DNA of 48,065 nucleotides from Geminicoccaceae bacterium (GTDB taxonomy: Bacteria; Pseudomonadota; Alphaproteobacteria; Geminicoccales; Geminicoccaceae): NCBI GenBank assembly GCA_023512415.1, contig JAILZQ010000003.1:1-48065 (forward strand), written 5' to 3'. The notes beneath the pieces were generated by a model, which ran no database searches, was not told where the DNA came from, and was given only the letters and a program-made list of their open reading frames with translations. Position numbers and translations under genes: made by a program. Positions 1 to 7,231 of this stretch are shown here, piece by piece (the stretch's first letter is position 1; every line of letters begins with the position of its first letter).

Positions 1-1120
1 GGCGGGCACCGTCGCGCGGGCGACCGGGGCGCACGCCCACCGGCCGGCCGTGGCGCGGATCGCGGCGGAGTTGGGCGCTGCGCCCCCCTCCCCCGGCGCG
101 GCCGAGCCGTCCGGGCTCGACGAGCCGATCGAGCGTGTCGGGCGGCAGCGCCGCGCGGACCGCCTCCGCGAGGATCTCCTCGGGCAGCCGATCCTCGCGA
201 CCCGCTCGCGGCTCCTCGGCCTCGGGTTCGTTCGTCTCGTTTCGCGGCGCCTCCTCGGGTTGCGGCACGACCGGTAGGACCAGGGCACGCGGGGCCAGGA
301 CCAGCCGGGCGGCGACCGCCGCGTCGTCCTCGCCGATCGTGGTCCGGCCCCGAAGGGCGGCGTGCGCCCGGGCGGCGGCGAGGGCGAGCAGGGGGGCGCG
401 CAAGGAGCCGATGCCGGAAGCGGCGGCGACCGTGGTCAGGGCCTCGAGGATCGACTCGGGCGGGGCGAGGCGCGGCAGGAGCGTGCGGGCGGTGGCGATC
501 CGACCCGCATCGACCGGCGGTTCAGGTAGCCGGTGGCCGAGGAGCTCGTCGAGCCGCAGGTGGAAGGCGAGCCGGTCGGCGAGGGCCGGATCGGCTCCCT
601 CCTCGGGGTCGATCCCCTCGTCGAGGGCGAGCAGGGCGAAGCGGGCCGGAAGGGTTCGCTCGAGCCCGTCCCGGGCGAGCCGGAAGCATCCCGTGTCGAG
701 GGCGGCGGCGAGCCGGGCGGCGAGCCCCGGGCCGGCCCGCTCGGCCATGGTGAGCAGGAGGAAGCCGCCGTCCGCCTCGGCCAAGAGGCCGCGTTCGAGG
801 ACCGGGCGGCCGGCGGTGAGGGTGGCGGTCGGATCGAGCCCGCCCAACAGTCGATCGTCGGCGATCGCGGGCGGCAGCTTCCGCCAGGAGGTCCCGGCCG
901 GGAGGAGGCCGCGCAGATGCGCGAGCCAGCGGTCGCGGAGCGGGCCGGGCCGGCCGCGCAGGACGGCACCACCCAAGCCCATGGGGTCGACCGCGAGCAG
1001 GACCGCGGCGAGGGCCGCATCCGCCGCCGGGTCGCCCGGCGGGGGCTCGGGTTCGTTTCGGCGGATCGGCGCGGCCGGGGGTGGTGCCGGGCACCGGCTC
1101 GGGACGGTCGTGTCGATCAT
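1..1120 (-). CDS. bchD: Magnesium chelatase subunit D, BchD (3' end off the window)
   Basis: BchD is the D subunit of Mg-chelatase. With BchI it forms the AAA+ motor that drives insertion of Mg into protoporphyrin IX on BchH, the first committed step of bacteriochlorophyll synthesis. The frame is open from an ATG at 1120 to the left edge, about 373 codons, so the C-terminal integrin I (VWA) domain is outside. The visible part is the degenerate N-terminal AAA domain (for example AVDPMGLGGAVLRG and LPEEILAEAVRAALPP), followed by an acidic/proline linker rich in E and P around residues 295-320. The BchI stop and BchD start overlap as ATGA, so the two are translationally coupled. The call rests on its position behind BchI and on family-typical segments. 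Other long frames here are shadows caused by the high GC. Confidence 0.9.
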   Translation of the reverse strand, partial: MIDTTVPSRCPAPPPAAPIRRNEPEPPPGDPAADAALAAVLLAVDPMGLGGAVLRGRPGPLRDRWLAHLRGLLPAGTSWRKLPPAIADDRLLGGLDPTATLTAGRPVLERGLLAEADGGFLLLTMAERAGPGLAARLAAALDTGCFRLARDGLERTLPARFALLALDEGIDPEEGADPALADRLAFHLRLDELLGHRLPEPPVDAGRIATARTLLPRLAPPESILEALTTVAAASGIGSLRAPLLALAAARAHAALRGRTTIGEDDAAVAARLVLAPRALVLPVVPQPEEAPRNETNEPEAEEPRAGREDRLPEEILAEAVRAALPPDTLDRLVEPGRLGRAGGGGRSAQLRRDPRHGRPVGVRPGRPRDGAR

Positions 1121-2208
1121 CCGAGGACCTCGGCGATCGCCCGTTCGATCCGGGCGGTCGAGCCGGTCTCGTCCAAGGGATCGCGGCGCAGCCGGTGGCG
1201 GAGCGCCATCGGCGCCACCTCGCGGAGCTGCTCGGGGCCGACCGTGTCGGCACCCTCGAAGGCGGCCGAGGCGCGGGCGGCGCGGACCAGGGTGAGCTCG
1301 CCCCGCAACCCGTCGGTGCCGAGTGCCAGGCAGAGCCGGGCCGCCTGCTCGAGGATCGGATCGGGCGTGGCGAGGCTCTCGAGCCGCTTGCGGGCGGCCA
1401 GGATCCGCTTGCGCAGGGCGGCGGTCGAACGGCGCCAGGCGGCGGTGAAGCCCTCCGGGTCGCGCTCGAAGGCCTCGCGCCGTTTGATCACCTCGACCCG
1501 GGTCGCGAGGTCTTCGGGGCTTTTGACCTCGACCGCGAGGCCGAAGCGGTCGAGGAGCTGCGGGCGGAGCTCGCCCTCCTCCGGATTGCCCGAGCCCACG
1601 AGCACGAAGCGCGCGGGATGGCGGATCGAGAGGCCCTCCCGCTCGACCAGGTTCTCGCCCGAGGCGGCGACGTCCAAGAGCAGATCGACCAGATGGTCCT
1701 CGAGCAGGTTGACCTCGTCGATGTAGAGGAAGCCGCGATGGGCGCGGGCCAGGAGCCCGGGCTCGAAGGCCTTCTCGCCCTGGACCAGTGCCCGCTCGAG
1801 ATCGAGGGCCCCGACCACCCGGTCCTCGGTCGCACCCAACGGCAGGTCGACGACCGGGACCGGGACGGATCGGGTCCGGCCCGCCGCGGCCGCGGCCCGG
1901 GCCGGGCAGCCGGCCGGGCAGGCCGCGGGTGCGCGTGCCGGATCGCAATTGTAGGGGCAGCCCTCGACCACCTCGATCGGTGGCAGGAGCTCGGCCAAGG
2001 CGCGGATCGCCGTCGACTTGCCGGTGCCCCGCTCCCCCATGATCAAGACGCCACCGATGCCAGGGTCGACCGCGGCGATCAGGAGGGCGGTGCGCATCTC
2101 CTCTTGGCCGACCAGAGCCGCGAAGGGAAAAACGCGGCGCAACGGCGGGGATCCGCGCTCGGGCGATCGGCTCAATCGCGCTCGACCATGCCCTCGGCTT
2201 CGAGCCAC
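1117..2208 (-). CDS. bchI: Magnesium chelatase ATPase subunit I, BchI
   Basis: BchI is the active AAA+ ATPase of Mg-chelatase, working as a hexameric ring with BchD in the cytoplasm. The Walker A motif is GERGTGKST. Walker B is in FLYIDEVNLLEDHLVDLL, followed by the sensor segment GSGNPEEGELRPQLLDRFG and the arginine-rich helical domain. The core starts at FPFAALVGQEEM, about residue 27 of the longest reading. The ATG at 2208 gives 363 aa and overlaps the upstream small gene by 37 nt. A TTG at 2175 overlapping that gene's stop codon would give 352 aa, closer to the usual 340-350, so the start is uncertain. It is co-directional with bchD (ATGA overlap) and the small membrane protein upstream, which suggests one transcript. 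Confidence 0.95.
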   Translation of the reverse strand: MARSRGHGRARLSRSPERGSPPLRRVFPFAALVGQEEMRTALLIAAVDPGIGGVLIMGERGTGKSTAIRALAELLPPIEVVEGCPYNCDPARAPAACPAGCPARAAAAAGRTRSVPVPVVDLPLGATEDRVVGALDLERALVQGEKAFEPGLLARAHRGFLYIDEVNLLEDHLVDLLLDVAASGENLVEREGLSIRHPARFVLVGSGNPEEGELRPQLLDRFGLAVEVKSPEDLATRVEVIKRREAFERDPEGFTAAWRRSTAALRKRILAARKRLESLATPDPILEQAARLCLALGTDGLRGELTLVRAARASAAFEGADTVGPEQLREVAPMALRHRLRRDPLDETGSTARIERAIAEVLG

Positions 2209-2405
2209 ATGGTGAAATCGATGATCACCGCGGCCAGAAGCCCGAGCACGTAGACGCCGAGGCCGGCGCCCGGGCTCGTGAGGCCGGCCACGATCGTGGT
2301 GAGGGCCACGAGCACCCAGACCGTCGCCGGGACGGTCATCTGGCCGGCCGGCAGGCGTACCTTGCCGAGCGGCTCGGTGGGGAGATTCCTGCCGTCCCAG
2401 CTCAT
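2172..2405 (-). CDS. Small two-helix membrane protein upstream of bchI, function unknown
   Basis: A 77-aa protein with a good start: GAAGGAGG lies 7 nt upstream of the ATG at 2405. Two hydrophobic segments are visible, about residues 27-46 (VPATVWVLVALTTIVAGLTS) and 50-68, joined by a short Gly/Pro turn, with a charged C-terminus ending in ERD. There is no His in the hydrophobic helices, so it is not a light-harvesting polypeptide. It overlaps the N-terminal reading of bchI and is probably co-transcribed with bchID. I do not recognise the family. Its location suggests a role in pigment synthesis or photosystem assembly, but that is inference. Confidence 0.7.
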   Translation of the reverse strand: MSWDGRNLPTEPLGKVRLPAGQMTVPATVWVLVALTTIVAGLTSPGAGLGVYVLGLLAAVIIDFTMWLEAEGMVERD

Positions 2406-2478
2406 CCGTCAGCCTCCTTCGACAGCGCTGGTGTCAATCGAGGTAAACGAGTCGAGACATCCCGTCCACCGCGACGCA

Positions 2479-3627
2479 TCATCCCTTCTCCGATCGACCA
2501 CGCAAGGAGAGGTTGCGGCCATGGAGCCCGGCACCATCGTCCTGCTCGAGGGCCTGTTGGTCCTGGGCGGGGTGCTCGCCTTCGCGATCTGGCAGCTCCG
2601 CTCGGTGCGGCGACCGGCCGCCCCGCCGCGGCATGCGGAACGGCAAGAGGAGCTGGACCCAGGGCCGGGCGAAGCGGTCGAGCGAGAGGGTCTCGTGGAT
2701 CGCCGGCAGCGTGTGGCCGGCGAGCCGGGTCGCGAGCAGGGCGCGGGCGTAGAACGGCCCGTCCTCGAGGGCACGGACCAGCCGCGCCCGATGCCCGGGG
2801 TCGACCCGGGTCGATCGGGCGAGCCCCCAACGCGAGCGGGGTAGCGGCTGGCGCGGCGGCGGCGCGAACGGCTCGAGTCCGCCGTCACGGCCGGCACGGA
2901 GGGCGAGCGCGAGGGCGCTGCCGTCGCGCCGGGTGCCTTCGTAGAGGATCGAGGTCTCTCGGCCGTCGCCGGCCCGCGACCAGTCCCAGTTCCGGAAGCG
3001 GGCCTCGAGCGGCTCGAGCCCCTCGTTGGCGTCGAGATAGCCGGATCCCGTGAAGCGCAGCGCCGGCTCGTCGAACACGACCTCCACCCGGGCCCGGGGG
3101 GCGATCGGCCACCAGCGGTGCGAGCCCTCGGCCGCGAGCAGGGCGACCCGGCCGGGCAAGGCTGCCGGCCGGAGGCGGATCCGCCCGCGCAGGCGGCGGG
3201 GCCAGGGCGCGGTCCGTTCGTCGACCTCGAGCCGGAGATCGTCGCCTTCCCAGGCGAGCCGGCTCGGGCCGATGCGGAAGGAGGAAGCGTCGCGGGCGAT
3301 CGCCGGCAGCCCCCGCTCGGTCATCGCCCAATAGCTGCGGCCCGGGGCGTAGAGCGCGAGATTGACGGCACAGTGGCGCTCGGCCGGGGCGCTGCCGAGC
3401 CGCCGGGCGAGCGCGTAATAGGGTGAGAAGACCGAGCCCAGGAAGACGATCGCGACGAGGCCGAAGCGGCCGTCGCCGCTCAGCGCGTCGAGATACCACC
3501 AGCGATAGCCACCGGGTGGGAGAGGCGCGTCGAAGCGCGGTCCGCGAGCACCGCCCGGGCCGCCTGCCGGCCCGAGAGGATCGCCATCGGCACGCCCGGG
3601 CCCGGATGGACCGTCCCGCCCGCGCAA
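2479..3627 (-). CDS. crtC: Carotenoid 1,2-hydratase (hydroxyneurosporene synthase) CrtC; start uncertain
   Basis: CrtC adds water to the psi end of neurosporene or lycopene to give the 1-hydroxy carotenoid used by CrtD and CrtF. Conserved stretches are visible: LPPGGYRWWYLDALSGDGRF, FLGSVFSPYYALARR, HCAVNLALY, WAMTERG, and near the end HETLSLDRFARPWVQ and LLPFRMPRR. There is no in-frame ATG or GTG near the conserved N-terminus. The nearest accepted initiator is TTG at 3627, inside the end of crtD, so the true start may differ. Homologues usually stop just after the MPRR motif; here the frame runs about 50 codons further to a TGA at 2479, through the antisense of a small plus-strand gene. It lies immediately downstream of crtD and is surely co-transcribed with it. 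Confidence 0.85.
   Translation of the reverse strand: MRGRDGPSGPGRADGDPLGPAGGPGGARGPRFDAPLPPGGYRWWYLDALSGDGRFGLVAIVFLGSVFSPYYALARRLGSAPAERHCAVNLALYAPGRSYWAMTERGLPAIARDASSFRIGPSRLAWEGDDLRLEVDERTAPWPRRLRGRIRLRPAALPGRVALLAAEGSHRWWPIAPRARVEVVFDEPALRFTGSGYLDANEGLEPLEARFRNWDWSRAGDGRETSILYEGTRRDGSALALALRAGRDGGLEPFAPPPRQPLPRSRWGLARSTRVDPGHRARLVRALEDGPFYARALLATRLAGHTLPAIHETLSLDRFARPWVQLLLPFRMPRRGGRSPHRAELPDREGEHPAQDQQALEQDDGAGLHGRNLSLRGRSEKG
2521..2844 (+). CDS. Small single-span membrane protein, convergent with and overlapping crtC
   Basis: The ATG at 2521 follows a strong Shine-Dalgarno (AAGGAGAGG, about 8 nt away). The first 30 residues are a membrane-anchor segment (LLEGLLVLGGVLAFAIWQL, then RSVRR). 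A polar stretch with RHAERQEELDPG follows, a pattern seen in short hypothetical proteins of Rhodospirillales and Rhizobiales. The frame stays open to 2844 (107 aa), but the part after about residue 55 is arginine/glycine-rich and antisense to crtC, and may be fortuitous read-through. Function unknown. The odd feature is the tail-to-tail overlap with crtC on the other strand. Confidence 0.55.
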   Translation: MEPGTIVLLEGLLVLGGVLAFAIWQLRSVRRPAAPPRHAERQEELDPGPGEAVEREGLVDRRQRVAGEPGREQGAGVERPVLEGTDQPRPMPGVDPGRSGEPPTRAG

Positions 3628-5021
3628 TAGAGGCCCGGCAGTCGGGTCCGGACCCCCTGACGGGCGAACGCCGCCCGCCAGCCGTGCGGCGCCGGACCGT
3701 AGAGGGCTCCCCCGCTCGCCGGGAACGCCCGGGCGAACGTCGCGGGTGTCGTGACCCGCATCGCCCGCACCTCGATCGTCAGGCCCGCGCGCTCGAGCTT
3801 CCGACCCACGCATTCCCAGCATGCCGCGATCTCCGCTTCGGGAAAAGGTCGACGATCGCCCGTGGCCGGGGCGTTGACGAGCAGCAGGAACCGCTCCTCG
3901 CCTGCGGGCGGAGGGGCTTCGGCGGCCGGTCGATCCTGGGCGCAGAGATAGACGGTCGGATCCGAGGGCAGCCGCTGTCGCGCGAGGATCTCGGCGAACT
4001 CGCCCGGATAATCGGCCGAGAAGAGGACGTCGTGGTGGACGAGCGGCCCACCCGCGGCGCGGCCGACCACGCTCCAGACCACGGCCGAGAGCGAGCGGCC
4101 ACCGGGGGCTCCGGCGTCGACCGCGCGGGCCGTGGCGGGTCCGAACAGGCCGGCCGCGAGGGCGGCGACGTCGGCGTTCACGATCACCGCTTCGGCCGGC
4201 AGGCGCTCGCCCGAGGCGAGCCGCACGCCCCGGGCGCGGCCGCCTTCGACCAGGATCTCGGCGACCTCGGTGTCGAAGCGGAAGGTCGCACCGCGCGCCT
4301 CGGCGAGCCGCGCGAGGGTGCGGGCGAGTGCTGCGAGGCCGCCCTCGACGAGCCACACGCCTTCGAGTTCGGCGTGGACCACGAGCATCAGTGTGGCGGG
4401 GGCGAGGAAGGGCGAGCCGCCGCAATAGGTCGCGTAGCGGGCGAAGAGCTGGCGCAGCCGATGGTCGTGGAAATGCTCGCCCAGCACCTTCCACATCGAT
4501 TCGAACGGGCGGATGCGCGGCAGCTCGGCGAGACCCCGCAGCCCCACCCCGCCCAGAAGGCCCGGCAGGCTCGGCTCGATCGCGCGCAGGAACGGCCGTT
4601 CGAGGATCGCCCAGATCCGCGCCGCCTCGGCGCGGAAGGCGCGGAACCGACGGGCTTCGGCAGGCCCGGCGAAGGCGGCGATGGCCGCCTCGCTGCGCGC
4701 CGGATCGGCGAACAGATCGAGCTTCGAGCCGTCCGGCCACCAATGCCGGGCGAGGATCTCGGCGCGGCGCGTGGGCAGTTCGGCTTCGAGCCGGGTTCCG
4801 GCGGTGGCCAGGAGCTCGTCGAGGAAGACGCGCAAGGTGAGCACGGTCGGGCCGGCTGCGACCTCGCGGCCGCCGACCTCGAGGGCGCGCATCTTGCCGC
4901 CCGGGCCGCTCGCCCGCTCGAGGACGGTGACCGCGCAGCCGCGGCAGGCGAGCTCGAGGGCGGCGGCGAGGCCGCCCGCGCCGGCGCCGACGACGAGGAT
5001 GTCGGGTTTCCCCGCGGGCAT
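3480..5021 (-). CDS. crtD: CrtD, C-3,4 desaturase (hydroxyneurosporene/methoxyneurosporene desaturase)
   Basis: CrtD is a 513-aa FAD-dependent carotenoid desaturase of the CrtI/CrtD family that introduces the 3,4 double bond after CrtC hydration. The N-terminal dinucleotide fold is DILVVGAGAGGLAAALELA, then ERASGPGGKMR. The C-terminal family signature is LPGLYCAGGTVHPGPGVPMA. The start at 5021 has GAGGAG six nt upstream. The choice of CrtD over CrtI comes from pairing with crtC and from the crtC-crtD/crtE-crtF arrangement typical of purple bacteria. It is divergent from crtE across an 89-bp promoter region. The same frame stays open far upstream, but that part is the antisense of crtE and crtF and is not coding. 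Confidence 0.92.
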   Translation of the reverse strand: MPAGKPDILVVGAGAGGLAAALELACRGCAVTVLERASGPGGKMRALEVGGREVAAGPTVLTLRVFLDELLATAGTRLEAELPTRRAEILARHWWPDGSKLDLFADPARSEAAIAAFAGPAEARRFRAFRAEAARIWAILERPFLRAIEPSLPGLLGGVGLRGLAELPRIRPFESMWKVLGEHFHDHRLRQLFARYATYCGGSPFLAPATLMLVVHAELEGVWLVEGGLAALARTLARLAEARGATFRFDTEVAEILVEGGRARGVRLASGERLPAEAVIVNADVAALAAGLFGPATARAVDAGAPGGRSLSAVVWSVVGRAAGGPLVHHDVLFSADYPGEFAEILARQRLPSDPTVYLCAQDRPAAEAPPPAGEERFLLLVNAPATGDRRPFPEAEIAACWECVGRKLERAGLTIEVRAMRVTTPATFARAFPASGGALYGPAPHGWRAAFARQGVRTRLPGLYCAGGTVHPGPGVPMAILSGRQAARAVLADRASTRLSHPVAIAGGISTR

Positions 5022-5040
5022 GGGTTTCTCCTCGTCGCCG

Positions 5041-5070
5041 TCTATAGAAAATGACACACACTTGTGACAA
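5041..5070 (-). promoter_or_regulatory. Candidate crtDC promoter with an imperfect CrtJ/PpsR box in the spacer
   Basis: Read on the minus strand, TTGTCA (5070-5065) and TATAGA (5046-5041) form a sigma-70-like pair with an 18-bp spacer, just upstream of crtD. Within the spacer, 5052-5069 reads TGAC-N10-GACA, one mismatch from the CrtJ/PpsR consensus TGTC-N10-GACA. A TTGACA at 5077-5082 on the plus strand could be a -35 for crtE, but no good -10 follows it. Promoter and operator are inferred from the sequence only. Confidence 0.5.
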
Positions 5071-5110
5071 GTTGGGTTGACAGATCGGCCGGGACCGAAG
5101 GGAGGCGCCG

Positions 5111-5980
5111 ATGGATCCTCTGCTCCGCATCGACCGGGCGCTCGAGACGGCGCTCGCCCGCGCCGCCGGCCGCGGCTGCCCGAACGGGCTCGCCGCGGCC
5201 CTGCGCTACGCGGTCTTCCCGGGTGGAGCGCGGCTGCGGCCGCGGCTCTGCCTGGCCGTCGCCCGGGCTTGCGGCGAGGACGACCCGATCCTCGCCGAGG
5301 CGGCGGCTTCGGCGGTCGAGCTCTTGCATTGCGCCTCCCTCGTCCACGACGATCTCCCCTGCTTCGACGACGCCGCGACCCGCCGCGGCAAGCCGTCCCT
5401 GCATCGGGCGATGGGCGAGCGGCTCGCGGTCTTGGCGGGCGACGCCTTGATCGTGCTCGCCTTCGAGGTCCTGGGCGAGGCCGGGGCACGCCGGCCGAAC
5501 CGGCTCGCCCCGCTCCTGGCGGCCCTCGCCGGCGCGGTCGGTGCGCCCGCCGGCATCGTCGCGGGCCAGGCTTGGGAGTGCGAGCCGCGGCTCGATCGGG
5601 TCGAATATCACCGCCAGAAGACCGGGGCGCTGTTCGCCGGGGCGGCGATGCTCGGGGCGCTCGCCGGCGGCGCCGAGGCCGAGCCTTGGCGGGCCTTCGG
5701 CGAGCGGCTCGGCCTCGCCTACCAGGTCGCCGACGACATCCGCGACGTGGCCGCCGACCCGACCGAGCTCGGCAAGCCCACCGGCCGCGACGCCGCGCTC
5801 GGCCGGGCGAGCGCGGTGCGCGAGCTCGGTCTCGACGGTGCCCTCCTGCGGCTCGAGGAGCTCGTCGCCGGGGCCGTGGCGGCGATCCCACCCTGCCCCG
5901 GGGCCGCCGATCTGCGCGCGCTCGTCGAGCACGAGGCCCGCCGCTTCTTGCCGAAGAGCCTCGTGCGCGCGGCCGCCTGA
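5111..5980 (+). CDS. crtE: Geranylgeranyl diphosphate synthase CrtE
   Basis: A 289-aa trans-isoprenyl diphosphate synthase that makes GGPP, the precursor of phytoene and of the bacteriochlorophyll tail. The first Asp-rich motif is DDLPCFDD (residues 80-87) and the second is DDIRD (208-212). KPT follows the second motif as is usual for the family. The start at 5111 has GGGAGG six nt upstream. The gene is divergent from crtD and is followed after 16 bp by crtF. The first gene of a crtEF unit just upstream of bchC matches the conserved crtEF-bchCXYZ-puf superoperon, where transcription can read through into the bch and puf genes. Confidence 0.95.
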   Translation: MDPLLRIDRALETALARAAGRGCPNGLAAALRYAVFPGGARLRPRLCLAVARACGEDDPILAEAAASAVELLHCASLVHDDLPCFDDAATRRGKPSLHRAMGERLAVLAGDALIVLAFEVLGEAGARRPNRLAPLLAALAGAVGAPAGIVAGQAWECEPRLDRVEYHRQKTGALFAGAAMLGALAGGAEAEPWRAFGERLGLAYQVADDIRDVAADPTELGKPTGRDAALGRASAVRELGLDGALLRLEELVAGAVAAIPPCPGAADLRALVEHEARRFLPKSLVRAAA

Positions 5981-5996
5981 GCGCCGATCGAGGTCC

Positions 5997-7127
5997 GTGG
6001 CGGCGGTCGCGGCGAAGCTCCGGGAGGCGCTCCTCGCCCGGCGCGACCGGCTCCTGGCGAGCCCGCGCTTCCACCGCCTGGCGAGCGCCTTCTGGCCGAC
6101 CCGGCCGGTCGCGCGGCGGCGGGCCGCGGCACTCTTCGATCTCTGCGCCGGCTTCGTCTACAGCCAGGTCCTGGCCGCGGTCGTCCGGCTGCGCCTCCTG
6201 GAACGGCTGGCCAGGGAGCCGGCCGAGGCCGGAGCCCTCGCCGCCGCCCACGGGCTCCCGGTCGAGGCGGTCGAGCGGCTCCTGCTCGCGGCTGCCGGCC
6301 TCGGCCTGGTCGAGCGCCGTACCGCCGGCCGCTGGGGGCTCGGGGCGAGGGGGGCCGAGCTCCTCGCCACCCCCGGCCTTGCGGCGATGATCGAGCACCA
6401 CGCGGTCCTTTACGGCGATCTCGCCGACCCCCTGGAGCTCCTGCGCCGACCGCCCGGCGAGACGCGGCTCGCCGGCTATTGGCCCTATGCTTCGGCCGAG
6501 GACGCGGCGGCGCTGCCCGCCGACCGGGTGGTGCCCTATTCCGCGCTGATGGCCGCCACCCAGCCGATGGTCACGGCCGAGATCTTGGCGCTCCGGCCGT
6601 TCCGCGGGGTCCGGCGGCTCGTGGACGTGGGTGGCGGTGAGGGCGCGTTCCTCGAGGCCGTGGCGGCCCGTTGCCCGCGGCTCGAGCTCGTCCTGTTCGA
6701 CCTGCCGGCGGTCGCCGAGCGGGCCCGCGCGCGGCTCGCCGCGGCCGGCCTCGCCGAACGGATCCGGGTCGTGGGCGGTGATTTCCGCCGCGATCCGCTG
6801 CCCGCGGGCTGCGACGCGGCGAGCCTCGTGCGGGTCCTGCACGACCACGACGACACGACCGTGCTCGAGCTGTTGCGCGCGGTGCGGGCGGCGCTGCTGC
6901 CGGGAGGGACGGTCCTGATCGCCGAGCCCTTGGCCGAGACGCCCGGCGCCGAGCGGGTCGGGACCTATTTCGCCCTCTATCTCGCGGCGATGGGCCGTGG
7001 CCGGCCGCGGCGGGTGGACGAGCTCGTGGCGCTTTTGCGGCGGGCCGGGTTCGTCCGGCCGCGCCTGCATCGCACGCGCCTGCCGTTGATCGCGAGTGTC
7101 GTGTCCGCCCGGCGCGACGCGCCGTGA
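5997..7127 (+). CDS. crtF: Hydroxyneurosporene O-methyltransferase CrtF
   Basis: CrtF transfers a methyl group from SAM to the 1-hydroxyl created by CrtC, giving the methoxy groups of spheroidene/spirilloxanthin-type carotenoids. The N-terminal part is a winged-helix dimerisation region (residues about 40-105). The C-terminal part is a class I methyltransferase fold with the SAM motif VDVGGGEGAFL, then LFDLPAV and GDFRRDPLP, typical of the plant-type O-methyltransferase family. The start is a GTG at 5997 (376 aa), 16 bp after crtE. It ends 104 bp before the bchC start. No crtA is present in the window, so the end product is probably spirilloxanthin-like rather than spheroidenone; this is inference. 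Confidence 0.93.
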   Translation: MAAVAAKLREALLARRDRLLASPRFHRLASAFWPTRPVARRRAAALFDLCAGFVYSQVLAAVVRLRLLERLAREPAEAGALAAAHGLPVEAVERLLLAAAGLGLVERRTAGRWGLGARGAELLATPGLAAMIEHHAVLYGDLADPLELLRRPPGETRLAGYWPYASAEDAAALPADRVVPYSALMAATQPMVTAEILALRPFRGVRRLVDVGGGEGAFLEAVAARCPRLELVLFDLPAVAERARARLAAAGLAERIRVVGGDFRRDPLPAGCDAASLVRVLHDHDDTTVLELLRAVRAALLPGGTVLIAEPLAETPGAERVGTYFALYLAAMGRGRPRRVDELVALLRRAGFVRPRLHRTRLPLIASVVSARRDAP

Positions 7128-7136
7128 CGACGGCCT

Positions 7137-7176
7137 TGTAAATGTAGCTTGACACGCTGAGGAGTCAGGCTAGCTT
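7137..7176 (+). promoter_or_regulatory. bchC promoter with CrtJ/PpsR operator
   Basis: A perfect TGT-N12-ACA box lies at 7137-7154, the consensus for the redox/light repressor CrtJ/PpsR. Its right half overlaps the -35 hexamer TTGACA (7149-7154). A -10-like TAGCTT follows at 7171-7176 with a 16-bp spacer. Repression by CrtJ at bchC is well established in Rhodobacter capsulatus, where two boxes are present; here I see only one clear box. Confidence 0.75.
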
Positions 7177-7231
7177 GACGCTGGCGACGGAGGCAACCGT
7201 CGCCGGCAGCAGTCGGGAGGCGGCCGGTCGG

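Noticed and set aside
135-1726. Long plus-strand frames opposite bchD and bchI
   Set aside because: They are mirror frames of recognisable minus-strand genes, with low-complexity translations.
2432-2460. Two overlapping TGT-N12-AC-like matches between the small genes upstream of bchI
   Set aside because: Each has a mismatch in the final base, and no promoter elements align; too weak to call a CrtJ/PpsR site.
3480-7070. Very long minus-strand frame of about 1200 codons
   Set aside because: Only the part from 5021 down is CrtD. The upstream portion is the antisense of crtE and crtF and exists because stops are rare in GC-rich DNA.
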